Below are positions 7,778 through 17,348 of a stretch of DNA of 64,000 nt, in pieces (within the stretch, counting starts at the first letter, position 1; each line of letters opens with the position of its first letter). This stretch comes from Abyssalbus ytuae (GTDB lineage Bacteria > Bacteroidota > Bacteroidia > Flavobacteriales > Flavobacteriaceae). The DNA lies in contig NZ_CP094358.1 in assembly GCF_022807975.1 (NCBI RefSeq), forward strand, positions 3,968,001 through 4,032,000, read 5' to 3'. The translations under genes were made by a program, and so were the position numbers. The notes beneath the pieces were generated by a model. It made no database searches, was not told where the DNA came from, and saw nothing but the letters and a program-made list of their open reading frames with translations.

Positions 7778-10276
7778 TTAATCTTCCATTCCCGGACCTT
7801 CACCATTCTCTTCTCCTCTTTGTCTTTCTTTCTTCTGATTAAACCTATAGATAAAGGAAATGTTAACCTGTCTTTTTCTCCATTGAAATTCACTATTTGT
7901 ATAAAAGGTTGGTGCAAACGTTTCAGACCTTCTTTTACGGGTATTTAATAGGTCACTAATATTAAAATTTATAGTGGCTTTATCATTAAATAAATCTTTA
8001 CTCGCCCCCAGGTTGATACTTAAAAAGGATCTGTTTTTTACATATCCGGCATCGTAAGGACCGTTATAGAACATTCGTAATTGCACACCTATGGAAGAGG
8101 GAAGCCTTAACTGGGTATTTATTCGAGTGAACCAGCTTATATTTTCTCCATCCAGTTTTCTTGTTTCTATATCTCCGTTAACATAGGTCTCGTATGTTCC
8201 ATCTTGTTTAAAGCCATATAAATTGAAATCGCCTGATAACCTTAGCCATTTAAATGGATTATAGGATATGGTTGTTTCAACACCATATCGGTTTTCTTCT
8301 CCTGTATTGATCGGTTGTGAGCTTAATATCGGAATTTCTTCAACATCTTCTCCATTAACTATGCCATCGTTATTTAAATCTTCATCACTTTGAATGTTAA
8401 ACGTATCTCCGGTATCTACAGTAATTCTTTGGAAAAGATCGGTAGAATGCTGGTAATATATGCTGGCGTTAAGCATAAATTGATCCCAGTTATTCAGGTA
8501 TGCTATTTCAAAAGCATTTGTATACATAGGATTCAGGTTTGGGTTGCCGGAAATCCTGTTTGTATCATCGGCATAGGTGTAAAAAGGGTTTAAATCCCAA
8601 AACCGGGGCCGCCTGATTCTTCGGCTGTAGCTTAGTTGAATTGTTTCGTTTTCTCCTAGTTCATAACCTGCATGTAGAGTAGGGAAAAAGTTAGTGTATT
8701 TTTTATTTTCTGTAATTCCTCCACCCAGTATTGATTTAATAGAAATATCAGAAATTTCCATTCTTAGTCCCGCTAAGAAAGTGAAACTTCCATATTTATT
8801 ACCATATTGAGAATAAAAGGCATGTATATTCTCATCATAATCCAAGATATTGCTTAAACTTTCCTGATATACTTCATTGATGGTTACTTCCACATTGCTT
8901 GAAATATCGTTAAATTCACTTTTGTAACCTGCTTCAAATTGTCCTTTGTCTTCATTAAAAGGAAGTATATAATCGGCTTGTAAAAGTAATTCGTTTCGTT
9001 GTTCATGATTTAGAGAAGTGTCTACACCATCAATACCGGCACCAAGTGTGTAATTATTTGTATAGGTTGAATTTTCAGTTTCATCTTCTGTTTCATAATT
9101 AAAATTGATCACCAATTTATGAGTTCCTTTTTCATTAAACTTTGATTCGTAATTGACATTGTATTGTTTTCGGTTTTCATCTTCCTTTTCAAGTTCATCC
9201 CTTAATCGTATGCTTGTTAAGTTCCTGCTTGCATCATAGTTGTTATATACCAGATCGGATGTGTTTTTGTTGTCGCCTACATTATATGAAAAAGAAGCCA
9301 GTAAAGTGTTTTTGTCATTAAAATAATATTCTCCTCCAATCCGTACATTATAATTATTCCCTTTTCGTTCTCTGTTTCTTGTTTGGTCAAGATAGCCTGT
9401 TATTTCCTGGCTGGTTCCTTCATAGTAAATAGAATTATTGAAGCCGCCCCCCGGTGATTTTCTATATCGGTACCCTAATGAGGAGAATAAATTAAACTTA
9501 TTTGTTTTATAGTTTAAGTTAGTACTTGTTTGTGCATATGGATAATAACCAAAAGTACTTTGAAATGATCCGTTAAAACCAAAATCTTCACCTTTTTTAA
9601 GAATTATATTCAATATTCCTCCCGAACCTTCGGCATCATATCTTGCAGACGGGTTAGTAATAACTTCAACTCTTTCTATGGCATCTGAAGGTAATTGCCT
9701 TAACAAGTCAGAACCGCTCATGCCTGAATTTGAAGGGCGGCCATTAATTAAAACCCTGACATTTTCATTTCCCCTTAAGCTTATATTTCCTTCTACATCT
9801 ACAGAAACTGAAGGTACGTTATCAAGTACGTTTAAAGCATCCGTACCCTGGGAGGTAATATCTTTACCTACATTAAAGACTTTTTTGTCAAGTTGAATTT
9901 GTACGGTAGTTTTTTCACCAACAATTTCTACTGCTTCTAGTTGAGCAACATCCAGGGTTAGTTTTATAGTCCCTAAATTTTCAGAGTTTTCGAGTTTTTT
10001 TTTTGTGAATTGAAAAGTTTGGTATGATATGTATTCTATTTTTATATTGTAAATACCAGGGGTGGTCTCTATGTTAAATTTCCCGGAGGAATCTGTAATA
10101 CCTCCTGTTACATCTGAATTTTCAATATTTTCCAGAACAATGGTAGCATATTCTAAGGGTTGATTAGTATCAATATCTATTACAGTTCCGGTTATTTTTA
10201 TACTTTTTTGTAGTGGTGCCTGAGCATACATACATAAAGGAAGTGTAAAAAAAAGAAGTATTAATTTTTGTCTCAT
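7778..10276 (-). CDS. TonB-dependent outer-membrane receptor
   Basis: An 832-residue outer-membrane protein. Order of parts: signal peptide (about 1-19, ending CMYAQA); a carboxypeptidase-D regulatory-like beta-sandwich (about 25-110, KITGTVIDIDTNQPLEYATI with a DSSGKFNI loop); a TonB plug (about 120-230, including NVPSVSVDVEGNISLRGNENVRVLINGRPS); then a long barrel with alternating aromatic strands. It is one of the 'outer membrane beta-barrel family' receptors, which usually lack a SusD partner, and there is no SusD gene here. An EF-hand-like run (DLNNDGIVNGEDVEE) lies in an extracellular loop at about residue 630. The substrate is unknown; peptides, metals or siderophores are possible. Confidence 0.85.
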   Translation of the reverse strand: MRQKLILLFFTLPLCMYAQAPLQKSIKITGTVIDIDTNQPLEYATIVLENIENSDVTGGITDSSGKFNIETTPGIYNIKIEYISYQTFQFTKKKLENSENLGTIKLTLDVAQLEAVEIVGEKTTVQIQLDKKVFNVGKDITSQGTDALNVLDNVPSVSVDVEGNISLRGNENVRVLINGRPSNSGMSGSDLLRQLPSDAIERVEVITNPSARYDAEGSGGILNIILKKGEDFGFNGSFQSTFGYYPYAQTSTNLNYKTNKFNLFSSLGYRYRKSPGGGFNNSIYYEGTSQEITGYLDQTRNRERKGNNYNVRIGGEYYFNDKNTLLASFSYNVGDNKNTSDLVYNNYDASRNLTSIRLRDELEKEDENRKQYNVNYESKFNEKGTHKLVINFNYETEDETENSTYTNNYTLGAGIDGVDTSLNHEQRNELLLQADYILPFNEDKGQFEAGYKSEFNDISSNVEVTINEVYQESLSNILDYDENIHAFYSQYGNKYGSFTFLAGLRMEISDISIKSILGGGITENKKYTNFFPTLHAGYELGENETIQLSYSRRIRRPRFWDLNPFYTYADDTNRISGNPNLNPMYTNAFEIAYLNNWDQFMLNASIYYQHSTDLFQRITVDTGDTFNIQSDEDLNNDGIVNGEDVEEIPILSSQPINTGEENRYGVETTISYNPFKWLRLSGDFNLYGFKQDGTYETYVNGDIETRKLDGENISWFTRINTQLRLPSSIGVQLRMFYNGPYDAGYVKNRSFLSINLGASKDLFNDKATINFNISDLLNTRKRRSETFAPTFYTNSEFQWRKRQVNISFIYRFNQKKERQRGEENGEGPGMED

Positions 10277-10381
10277 AACTGAAGTTGGTAGGTATTAAAT
10301 AGACAAAAGTATGGCTAGCATCAAAAGTTTGAGGTTAATGATGTGTTAAATAAAAAGTTAAAAAACTGTTATAAATTAAGT

Positions 10382-10723
10382 TTACAGAATGGTTTTGATG
10401 AGTTCCGGAGGCCTACCGATGATAGCTTTATTATGATTAATTACAATGGGCCTTTCGATGAGTTTTGGATTGTTGACTAATGCTTCAATAATTTCTCTGT
10501 CAGAAAGATTTTTTCCTTTATAATTTTCTTTCCAGATAATTTCATTTTTTCTAACCAACTCTTCCGGTTTGATGTTCAAAAGCTCAATTATTTTTTTTAA
10601 CTCAGAAGAGGAGGGAGTATTTTCCAAATAATAAACTATTTCGAATTCTTTTCCTGATTTTTCAACAATTTCAAGGCCTTCTCTGGATTTCCTGCAACGA
10701 GGATTGTGATATATTTTAATCAT
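10382..10723 (-). CDS. ArsC/Spx-family protein (arsenate reductase-like)
   Basis: A 113-residue thioredoxin-fold protein of the ArsC/glutaredoxin-type reductase family. It has the family's N-terminal HNPRCRKSREGL with a single cysteine in place of CxxC, the LIERPIVI strand near residue 92 and RPPE at the end. All match ArsC-type proteins. No arsenite pump or ArsR regulator is nearby and the gene sits 9 bp downstream of prfB. A general redox or stress role, or a role like YfgD, is therefore as likely as arsenate detoxification. Confidence 0.78.
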   Translation of the reverse strand: MIKIYHNPRCRKSREGLEIVEKSGKEFEIVYYLENTPSSSELKKIIELLNIKPEELVRKNEIIWKENYKGKNLSDREIIEALVNNPKLIERPIVINHNKAIIGRPPELIKTIL

Positions 10724-10732
10724 TTTTTACTT

Positions 10733-11831
10733 TTAATCTTCAATTTTTTGACCCATCATCATCAGATAAGCTTTAAGAAATCCATCTAGCTCACCATTCA
10801 TAACCGCATCAACATTTCCAGTCTCATGACTCGTTCTTACGTCTTTTACAAGTTTATACGGGTGCATCACATAATTTCTTATTTGAGACCCCCATTCTAT
10901 TTTCATTTTGCCGGCTTCTATTTCATCTCGTGCTGCCTGCCTTTTCTTAAGTTCAATTTCGTATAATTGAGATTTAAGCATTTGCATGGCTTTTTCCCTG
11001 TTTTCTAACTGTGATCTGGTTTCAGAATTATGTATGATTATACCGGTGGGATGGTGGGTTAGGATAGCCTTGGTTTCTACTTTGTTAACATTTTGACCTC
11101 CTGCACCACTGGATCTTGCAAAATCCCATGAAATATCTGCCGGATTTATATCAATTTCAATAGTGTCATCGGCTAAAGGGTAAACATATACTGAGGCAAA
11201 AGATGTATGTCTTTTTGCATTGCTGTCAAACGGAGAAATGCGCACCAGGCGGTGTACACCATTTTCTCCTTTGAGCCAGCCAAATGCATACTCGCCTTCA
11301 AATTCAAGGGTCACAGTCTTAATTCCGGCCACATCCCCTTCCTGATAGTTTAATTCTTTTATTTTATAGCCATTTTTTTCTCCCCACATTAAATACATTC
11401 TCATGAGCATACTGGCCCAGTCACAACTTTCCGTACCGCCGGCACCTGCAGTAATTTGCAATACTGCACTCATGTTATCTCCTTCATCTGACAGCATGTT
11501 TTTAAACTCAAGACTTTCAATAATTTCCAAGGCCCTGGTGTAGTGTTCTTCAATGTCGTCAGACGAAGCTTCGCCTTCCTTGTAAAAATCAAAGAGAACC
11601 TCTAAATCGCCAATTAAAGATTCCGCACTTTTGTAATCATCAACCCATTTCTTTTTAGATTTGAGTTCTTTCATAAAAGCTTCAGCTTCTTTAGGATTGT
11701 TCCAAAAATCGGGAGCCAGGGTCTTTTCTTCTTCGTTTTGAATTTCAATAGATTTGGCATCTATGTCAAAGATACCTCCTTAACGCACCAAGGCGCTCAA
11801 CAAGATCTTTAATTTGATCTGTAGTAACCAT
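10733..11831 (-). CDS. prfB: Peptide chain release factor 2, with programmed +1 frameshift
   Basis: Releases the finished peptide at UGA and UAA codons. The gene is split. The ATG at 11831 opens 21 codons ending AGG AGG TAT CTT, then an in-frame TGA at 11766-11768. Skipping the T at 11768 continues in the +1 frame from GAC at 11767 to the stop at 10733, giving 365 residues, the same as E. coli RF2. The slippery CTT TGA C with an upstream AGGAGG is the textbook RF2 autoregulatory site. The main frame contains the stop-codon-reading SPF motif (about residues 199-201) and the catalytic GGQ (about 244-246). A caller that ignores frameshifting would start wrongly at the internal ATG at 11674. Confidence 0.95.
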
Positions 11832-11853
11832 AATATTTGTAGTTTTATGGTAG

Positions 11854-11861
11854 CAAATATA
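11854..11861 (-). promoter_or_regulatory. -7 box of prfB
   Basis: Reads TATATTTG on the minus strand, 22 bp upstream of the prfB ATG at 11831. The very short divergent gap (44 bp) also has to serve the plus-strand aldolase gene. Confidence 0.5.
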
Positions 11862-11875
11862 CTTTAATTATTCAT

Positions 11876-12901
11876 ATGGAAATAAATTTAATAAGCGATA
11901 CTGTTACAAAACCTACTCCGGGCATGCTAGATGCAATGATGAGTGCCGAAGTGGGGGATGATGTTTTTAAAACCGATGCTACTGTAAATGCATTTGAAGA
12001 AAAAGTTGCTGAAATGTTTAATATGGAGGCTGCTTTATTTTTTCCAAGTGGTACTATGGCAAATCAAACTGCAATAAAAATCCACACTCAGCCTGGTGAG
12101 CAATTAATATGTGATAAATATGCTCATATTTTTAATTATGAAGGAGGGGGAGTTAGCTTTAATAGTGGAGTTTCATGTAAATTAATAGATGGAAAAAAGG
12201 GAACTTTTACGGCTTCTCAGGTTAAAGAGGCTATAAATCCGCCGGACTTTTATCACAGTCCTTTAACCACGTTAGTTTGCATTGAGAACACGGCTAATAA
12301 AGGGGGAGGAACATGTTGGGATTTTGAGGAAATAAAAAAAATCAAAATTATCTGTAACAATAATAATTTAGGTTTTCATTTGGATGGGGCTCGGCTATGG
12401 AATGCTCTAATTGCTAAAAATGAAACACCGCAACAATATGGTGAAATCTTTGATACCATTTCGGTATGTTTTAGTAAAGGTTTGGGTTGTCCGGTAGGTT
12501 CTGTGCTCATGGGAAGCCGACAAATGATGAACAAAGCACTTAGGGTAAGAAAAGTATTAGGTGGTGGAATGAGACAATCCGGTTATCTTGCTGCAGCAGG
12601 AATTTATGCAATATATAATAATATTGAAAGATTAAAGGAAGATCATATAAAGGCCAAAGAAATATCGGATGTTTTAAAATCCTTGTATTTTATTGAAAAT
12701 GTAGAGCCTGTTGAAACCAATATAATTATATTTAATCTTAAAAAAGAAATAAATGAAAATGATTTTATGAATGAATTAAAAAAGAATAATATTTATATTA
12801 TAAGTATGGGGCAAGGTAAATTGCGTATAGTTACTCACTATGATTATACCGGTGAAATGCATGAAAGGTTTCTGGAATTTTTGGAGAACTTGAAATTATA
12901 G
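11876..12901 (+). CDS. ltaE: Low-specificity threonine aldolase (PLP lyase)
   Basis: Cleaves threonine or allo-threonine to glycine and acetaldehyde. The 341-residue protein matches the beta-eliminating-lyase/threonine aldolase family. It has the N-terminal INLISDTVTKPTPGMLDAM, the cofactor region FFPSGTMANQTA (about residues 55-66), the LDGARLWNA aspartate segment (about 170) and the PLP lysine in SVCFSKGLGCPVGS (about 200). It stands alone, divergent from prfB with only 44 bp between the starts, so the two promoters must overlap. Confidence 0.9.
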   Translation: MEINLISDTVTKPTPGMLDAMMSAEVGDDVFKTDATVNAFEEKVAEMFNMEAALFFPSGTMANQTAIKIHTQPGEQLICDKYAHIFNYEGGGVSFNSGVSCKLIDGKKGTFTASQVKEAINPPDFYHSPLTTLVCIENTANKGGGTCWDFEEIKKIKIICNNNNLGFHLDGARLWNALIAKNETPQQYGEIFDTISVCFSKGLGCPVGSVLMGSRQMMNKALRVRKVLGGGMRQSGYLAAAGIYAIYNNIERLKEDHIKAKEISDVLKSLYFIENVEPVETNIIIFNLKKEINENDFMNELKKNNIYIISMGQGKLRIVTHYDYTGEMHERFLEFLENLKL

Positions 12902-12910
12902 GTAAAAAAT

Positions 12911-12949
12911 AAAACAGGGCAAAACGAATAATTGTTTTTGCCCTGTTTT
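12911..12949. terminator. Bidirectional terminator
   Basis: A hairpin with arms AAAACAGGGCAAAA and TTTTTGCCCTGTTTT around a 10-base loop lies between the convergent aldolase gene and the DUF1508 gene. Confidence 0.85.
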
Positions 12950-12971
12950 ATTTTTAACTCATGCTGTACTT

Positions 12972-13301
12972 TTATTCTGTGATGTCTTTTACAGATGCAT
13001 CAGGAGCATTGGTTTTTACGGAATCTATGCCATTTTCCATACCTGCTTCTGAAGCATACATTTGACTGCTTCCAATTACTTGTCCGTTTCCTGCTTTTAA
13101 ATTAAAATGAAATTTGCCGTTAGAAGCTGTTTTTCTCTCATACTTGCTATCATCATCGGCATTTTCTTTTACTGATGATATTCCGTTTTCTACACCTGCT
13201 TTACTTTCGTAAGCCTGACTGGAAAGGATGATTTGTCCGTTTTTAGCTTTTAAGTTAAAGTAGTACTTATTGTTTTTTTCACTTTTAAATATTTCAAACA
13301 T
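12972..13301 (-). CDS. Tandem DUF1508 (YegP-like) protein
   Basis: A 109-residue protein made of two copies of a module of about 50 residues. Each copy has the pattern KYYFNLKAKNGQIILSSQAY or KFHFNLKAGNGQVIGSSQMY followed by a short helix (ES/EAGxENGIxSVK). This is the DUF1508 fold, of which E. coli YegP is a duplicated example. The function is unknown. There is no signal peptide, so it is cytoplasmic. It is transcribed alone and ends at the shared terminator. Confidence 0.85.
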   Translation of the reverse strand: MFEIFKSEKNNKYYFNLKAKNGQIILSSQAYESKAGVENGISSVKENADDDSKYERKTASNGKFHFNLKAGNGQVIGSSQMYASEAGMENGIDSVKTNAPDASVKDITE

Positions 13302-13516
13302 AATATTAATATAGTTTAAGTTATTGTATAAATATAATCAATTAGATAAGTATTTGTCCAGATAAATTATCATAAAGCTTCTGTTTTTTGCATTTTATCG
13401 TTAATAAATGCCTTTCGGCTTTATTTTTAATTTAAGATTTTTTTGATTAAAAAAATGTTAAAATTTTATGTAAATTAGTATTGATTAATTAGTAAATAAC
13501 TAAAAATTAAACTATT

Positions 13517-14617
13517 ATGAGAGAATTTTTATTGTCATTTTTCCTACTAACAATTACTTTTTCCCTTGCTCAAGATCTGCCCTCAAATCCAGAACCAGGA
13601 AAATGTTATGTACGTTGTACAACTCCTGATATTTATGAAAACCAACAAGTCCAGGTTATGGTGAAACCGGCATATAAAGTTTTAAAGTCTGTTCCTGCCG
13701 AATATAAAACAGAAACCGAAAGGGTAATGGTAAAAGAAGCTTCAAAAGTGTTAAGAATTATTCCGGAAAGATGGGGGACGGAAACCGTATCTTATGTAAG
13801 TAAACAAGAGGGTTCTTCTCTAAATATTATACCGGCATCATTTCGTCCGAGTTCCGAGACAGTAGAAGTTAAACCGGCCTATGCCAAATGGGAGTTAGGG
13901 GCGCCGGCACCAGATTGTGCATCCAGTGATCCTAATGATTGTAGATACTGGTGTTATAAAGGTTATCCTGCTGAGTATAGCACAATAGCTACACAGGTTT
14001 TAGCCAATGATGCTGCCGTGTCCAGAAATTCCTTGGCAGGTAAAAATGCGACTTATACTAAAAAAGTAGTAGTAGAACCCGCCAAAGTTATAGAAGAAGA
14101 AATTCCAGCAGAATATGCCACCATAACTAAAACAGTTCTTGTAAAAGATGCTTATACTACAGAGGAAACTATTCCGGCAGTATACAAAACAGTTACAAAA
14201 GAAGTGTTAAAATCAAAAGGTGGGTTAACTACCTGGAAGGAAGTAGAATGCTCTTTAGTTGAATATCAGGCTTTGCCTATAAACTGGAATTTGGGAAGTG
14301 CTACATTAACACCTGAAGCCAAAAGAATAATTGATACTCGATTAATGCCTGTCTTGCAACAAAATCAAGGGGTAAGTTTAGAGATTGCTTCGCATACAGA
14401 TTCCAGAGGCTCGACATCAAGTAATCAGGAATTATCCGAAAGAAGAGCTCAGGCTGTGGCAAATTACCTTATTTCAAAAGGAATCAACTCAAGTTTACTT
14501 GTAGCCAACGGTTATGGGGAAAGTCGTCTGAAAAACAGGTGTGCAGATGGAGTTTCTTGTACAGAAAGAGAACATTCTGAAAACAGGAGAACAGAATTCA
14601 GGCTAATAAATCAATAA
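13517..14617 (+). CDS. OmpA-family cell-envelope protein with repeated N-terminal strands
   Basis: A 366-residue exported protein. A signal peptide (about 1-18, ending FSLAQ) is followed by about 235 residues of repeats built on PAEYxTxxxxVLVK-like strands (for example PAEYKTETERVMVKEA, PAEYATITKTVLVKDA, PAVYKTVTKEVLK). It ends with an OmpA peptidoglycan-binding domain (about 255-366). That domain contains the expected IASHTDSRG, NQELSERRAQAV and ENRRTEFRL motifs. Two cysteine pairs may form disulfides. The domain order indicates a periplasmic or outer-membrane protein tethered to the cell wall. The repeats are not an OmpA barrel, and their partner is unknown. Confidence 0.85.
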   Translation: MREFLLSFFLLTITFSLAQDLPSNPEPGKCYVRCTTPDIYENQQVQVMVKPAYKVLKSVPAEYKTETERVMVKEASKVLRIIPERWGTETVSYVSKQEGSSLNIIPASFRPSSETVEVKPAYAKWELGAPAPDCASSDPNDCRYWCYKGYPAEYSTIATQVLANDAAVSRNSLAGKNATYTKKVVVEPAKVIEEEIPAEYATITKTVLVKDAYTTEETIPAVYKTVTKEVLKSKGGLTTWKEVECSLVEYQALPINWNLGSATLTPEAKRIIDTRLMPVLQQNQGVSLEIASHTDSRGSTSSNQELSERRAQAVANYLISKGINSSLLVANGYGESRLKNRCADGVSCTEREHSENRRTEFRLINQ

Positions 14618-14633
14618 AACATTCCAATAAAAT

Positions 14634-14668
14634 AAAAAAAGCAAGTAAATCATTTACTTGCTTTTTTT
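14634..14668. terminator. Bidirectional terminator
   Basis: Arms AAAAAAAGCAAGTAAAT and ATTTACTTGCTTTTTTT around a single base. It separates the OmpA-like gene from the convergent YbaB-family gene. Confidence 0.87.
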
Positions 14669-14674
14669 ATGCTC

Positions 14675-14998
14675 TTACTTAAATAAGTCTAAGCCGGGAA
14701 TGTTTGGTAAACCTTCTTTTGCCACGGCAGCCAATTCAGTTTCATTAATTGTAGAAGCTTTTTGCAGAGCTTTGTTTAAAGTTAATATTAAATAATCTTC
14801 AAGTTGCTCTTTATCTTCTAATAAAGCTTCTTCAATTTTGATAGATTTTATCTCTCTGTTAGCTGTTACAGAAACTTCAATAAGGTTATCATTGCTTTTT
14901 TCTTCAACAATAACGGTATTCAACCTCTTTTTAGTTTCTTCCACTTTTTGTTGGGTTTCTTTTATTTTACCCATCATTCCCATTAAATCTCCAAACAT
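14675..14998 (-). CDS. YbaB/EbfC-family nucleoid-associated protein
   Basis: A 107-residue DNA-binding protein of the YbaB/EbfC family. It has the characteristic [21 protein letters not shown] amphipathic N-terminal helix, a central [19 protein letters not shown] sheet and a C-terminal helix ending [12 protein letters not shown]. Family members are dimers that bind DNA with little sequence preference. In many bacteria the gene sits beside recR or dnaX; here it lies alone beside a peptidase gene on the opposite strand. Confidence 0.86.
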   Translation of the reverse strand: MFGDLMGMMGKIKETQQKVEETKKRLNTVIVEEKSNDNLIEVSVTANREIKSIKIEEALLEDKEQLEDYLILTLNKALQKASTINETELAAVAKEGLPNIPGLDLFK

Positions 14999-15065
14999 AA
15001 TTGTATAAAGTTTAGTTTATGTTAAAACAAAATTATTAAATTGCCCCACAAATTTATACATTAAA

Positions 15066-17204
15066 ATGAATAAGAAATTTTTTGTGTTCTTCATAAGTCT
15101 TATTTTTGCGACCTCTTGCAAGGAAAAAAGTGTTAAAATAAGTATGGATAATTCAATAATTCCTCCTAAAGCCGAAAAAATTCCGGTACAATTAGAAAAA
15201 CATGGTGACATCCGAATAGATAATTATTATTGGTTGAATGAAAGGGATAACCCTGAAGTAATTGATTATCTGGAAAGAGAAAATGATTATAACGATAAAG
15301 TTACTGCTCACACAAAAGATTTTCAGAAAAGACTTTTTGAAGAAATGAAAAGTCGTATAAAAGAAGATGATGAATCTGTTCCTTATAAATTTAATGGTTA
15401 TTGGTACATTTCTCGCTATGAAGAAGGAAAAGATTATCCTGTTTATACACGTAAAAAAGATTCATTAAAAGCTCCGGAAGAAATTTTGTTTGATTGTAAT
15501 AAAATGGCTGAGGGTCATTCTTTTTTTAATTTAAAAGGAATTAATATAAGCCCTGATAATAAACTTGCTGCTTTTGGAATAGATACCGTAGGAAGAAGGA
15601 AATATATTATACAAATTAAAAATTTAGAAACTGGTGATATTTTACCCGTTAAGATTGATAATGTTACAGGTGGCAGCACATGGGCCAACGACAATAAAAC
15701 ACTTTTTTACACCAGAAAAGATGAGCAAACGTTAAGGTCAGATAAAATTTATAAACACGTTTTAGGAAAAAAAGTTGAAGATGATAAATTGGTTTATAAT
15801 GAAAATGATGAAACCTTTAGTGCCTTTGTTTACAAAACTAAGTCCGAAAAATATATTGTTTTTGGATCCTACAGTACTTTAACAACTGAATATAGTTTTA
15901 TTTCTGCTGATAAGCCTGATGAGAAGCTTACTGTTTTTCATCCCCGGGAAAGAGGCTTAGAGTATAATATTTCCCATTTTGAAGATTCCTTTTATGTACT
16001 CACAAATGCAGACGGAGCTACTAATTTTAAATTAATGAAAACTCCTGAAACCAGTACCATTAAAGAAAATTGGGAAGAGGTAATACCTCATAGGGAAGAT
16101 GTTTTATTAGAGGATATTGATATTTTTAAAGAATATTTGGTAGTAAGCGAAAGAAATAAAGGATTAAATCAGATAAGGATTATAAGATGGGATGGCAATG
16201 CCGATTACTATCTTCCTTTTGATAACGAAACATATTCTGCTTATACCACAACAAACCTGGATTTTGATACGGATATACTCCGATACAACTATAATTCCCT
16301 TACTACCCCAAGGTCTACCATAGATTTTAACATGAAAACCAAGGAGAAGGAAATTAAAAAAGAACAGGAGGTACTCGGGGGTAATTTTGATAAAAATGAT
16401 TATGCCTCAGAAAGAGTTTGGGCAACGGCACAAGACGGTACTAAGATTCCCATTTCAATGGTTTATAAAAAGGGAATCAAAAAAAATGGTAAAAATCCGT
16501 TATTACTTTATGCCTACGGTTCGTATGGGTCTACCATCGATCCTTATTTTTCCACTATCAGGTTGAGTTTGTTAAACAGAGGTTTTATTTATGCTATTGC
16601 CCACATAAGGGGCGGTGAATACTTGGGAAGACAATGGTATGAGGATGGAAAAATATTAAAAAAGAAAAACACATTCACTGATTATATAGATTGCTCTAAG
16701 TATTTGATTGATGAAAAATACACATCATCAAATCATCTTTATGCTATGGGAGGATCAGCCGGAGGATTATTAATGGGAGCAATAGTAAACATGGCACCTA
16801 AACTTTATAATGGAGTAGTGGCTGCAGTACCATTTGTAGATGTTGTCACCACTATGCTTGATGAATCAATACCACTCACAACGGGTGAATATGATGAATG
16901 GGGAAACCCTAATGAAAAAGAATTTTATGACTATATAAAATCATATTCTCCATATGATAACGTTATAGGACAGGACTATCCCAATATGTTGGTAACAACA
17001 GGACTGCATGATTCTCAGGTACAATACTGGGAGCCTGCAAAATGGGTGGCCAAGCTAAGAGAATTGAAAACTGATAAAAATATATTACTTTTGCACACAA
17101 ATATGGAGGCAGGACATGGAGGAGCTTCAGGAAGGTTTGAAGCTTTGAAAGAAGTGGCAGAAGAATATGCTTTTATATTAGATTTAGAAGGAATAAAAGA
17201 ATAA
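15066..17204 (+). CDS. S9 prolyl oligopeptidase (oligopeptidase B-like), lipoprotein
   Basis: A 712-residue serine peptidase. The N-terminus (MNKKFFVFFISLIFATSC) ends in a lipobox, so it is probably a lipid-anchored envelope enzyme; E. coli oligopeptidase B is cytoplasmic. A seven-bladed propeller (about 40-430) precedes the alpha/beta-hydrolase domain. Catalytic residues can be placed: Ser564 in AMGGSAGGLLMG, Asp649 in TTGLHDSQVQYW and His684 in EAGHGGASGR. The GGSAGG nucleophile motif and the HDSQVxYWE block are typical of oligopeptidase B, which cleaves short peptides after basic residues. It has no operon partner. Confidence 0.9.
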   Translation: MNKKFFVFFISLIFATSCKEKSVKISMDNSIIPPKAEKIPVQLEKHGDIRIDNYYWLNERDNPEVIDYLERENDYNDKVTAHTKDFQKRLFEEMKSRIKEDDESVPYKFNGYWYISRYEEGKDYPVYTRKKDSLKAPEEILFDCNKMAEGHSFFNLKGINISPDNKLAAFGIDTVGRRKYIIQIKNLETGDILPVKIDNVTGGSTWANDNKTLFYTRKDEQTLRSDKIYKHVLGKKVEDDKLVYNENDETFSAFVYKTKSEKYIVFGSYSTLTTEYSFISADKPDEKLTVFHPRERGLEYNISHFEDSFYVLTNADGATNFKLMKTPETSTIKENWEEVIPHREDVLLEDIDIFKEYLVVSERNKGLNQIRIIRWDGNADYYLPFDNETYSAYTTTNLDFDTDILRYNYNSLTTPRSTIDFNMKTKEKEIKKEQEVLGGNFDKNDYASERVWATAQDGTKIPISMVYKKGIKKNGKNPLLLYAYGSYGSTIDPYFSTIRLSLLNRGFIYAIAHIRGGEYLGRQWYEDGKILKKKNTFTDYIDCSKYLIDEKYTSSNHLYAMGGSAGGLLMGAIVNMAPKLYNGVVAAVPFVDVVTTMLDESIPLTTGEYDEWGNPNEKEFYDYIKSYSPYDNVIGQDYPNMLVTTGLHDSQVQYWEPAKWVAKLRELKTDKNILLLHTNMEAGHGGASGRFEALKEVAEEYAFILDLEGIKE

Positions 17205-17291
17205 TTAACAATCTGGTTTTATAGAACACATTAATTATTAAGTGTTTATAGTAAATAATTAATATTTAAAGCTGATTTAAAAAAAATACAT

Positions 17292-17299
17292 TAAATTTG
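17292..17299 (+). promoter_or_regulatory. -7 box upstream of the cysteine-synthase-like gene
   Basis: TAAATTTG at 17292-17299 matches TAnnTTTG and lies 49 bp before the ATG at 17349. No convincing -33 element is present. Confidence 0.42.
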
Positions 17300-17348
17300 T
17301 AAGGTTTTGAATTTTTTAAAACCATTTTGTACCTAACCCAACTATTGT

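Noticed and set aside
10382-10723. Arsenic resistance operon
   Set aside because: Only the ArsC-like gene is present, linked to prfB; no arsR, arsB or acr3.
11674-11831. Sequencing error as the explanation for the split prfB
   Set aside because: The break falls exactly at the known AGGAGG-TAT-CTT-TGA-C signal and the restored length is 365 residues, the standard for RF2.
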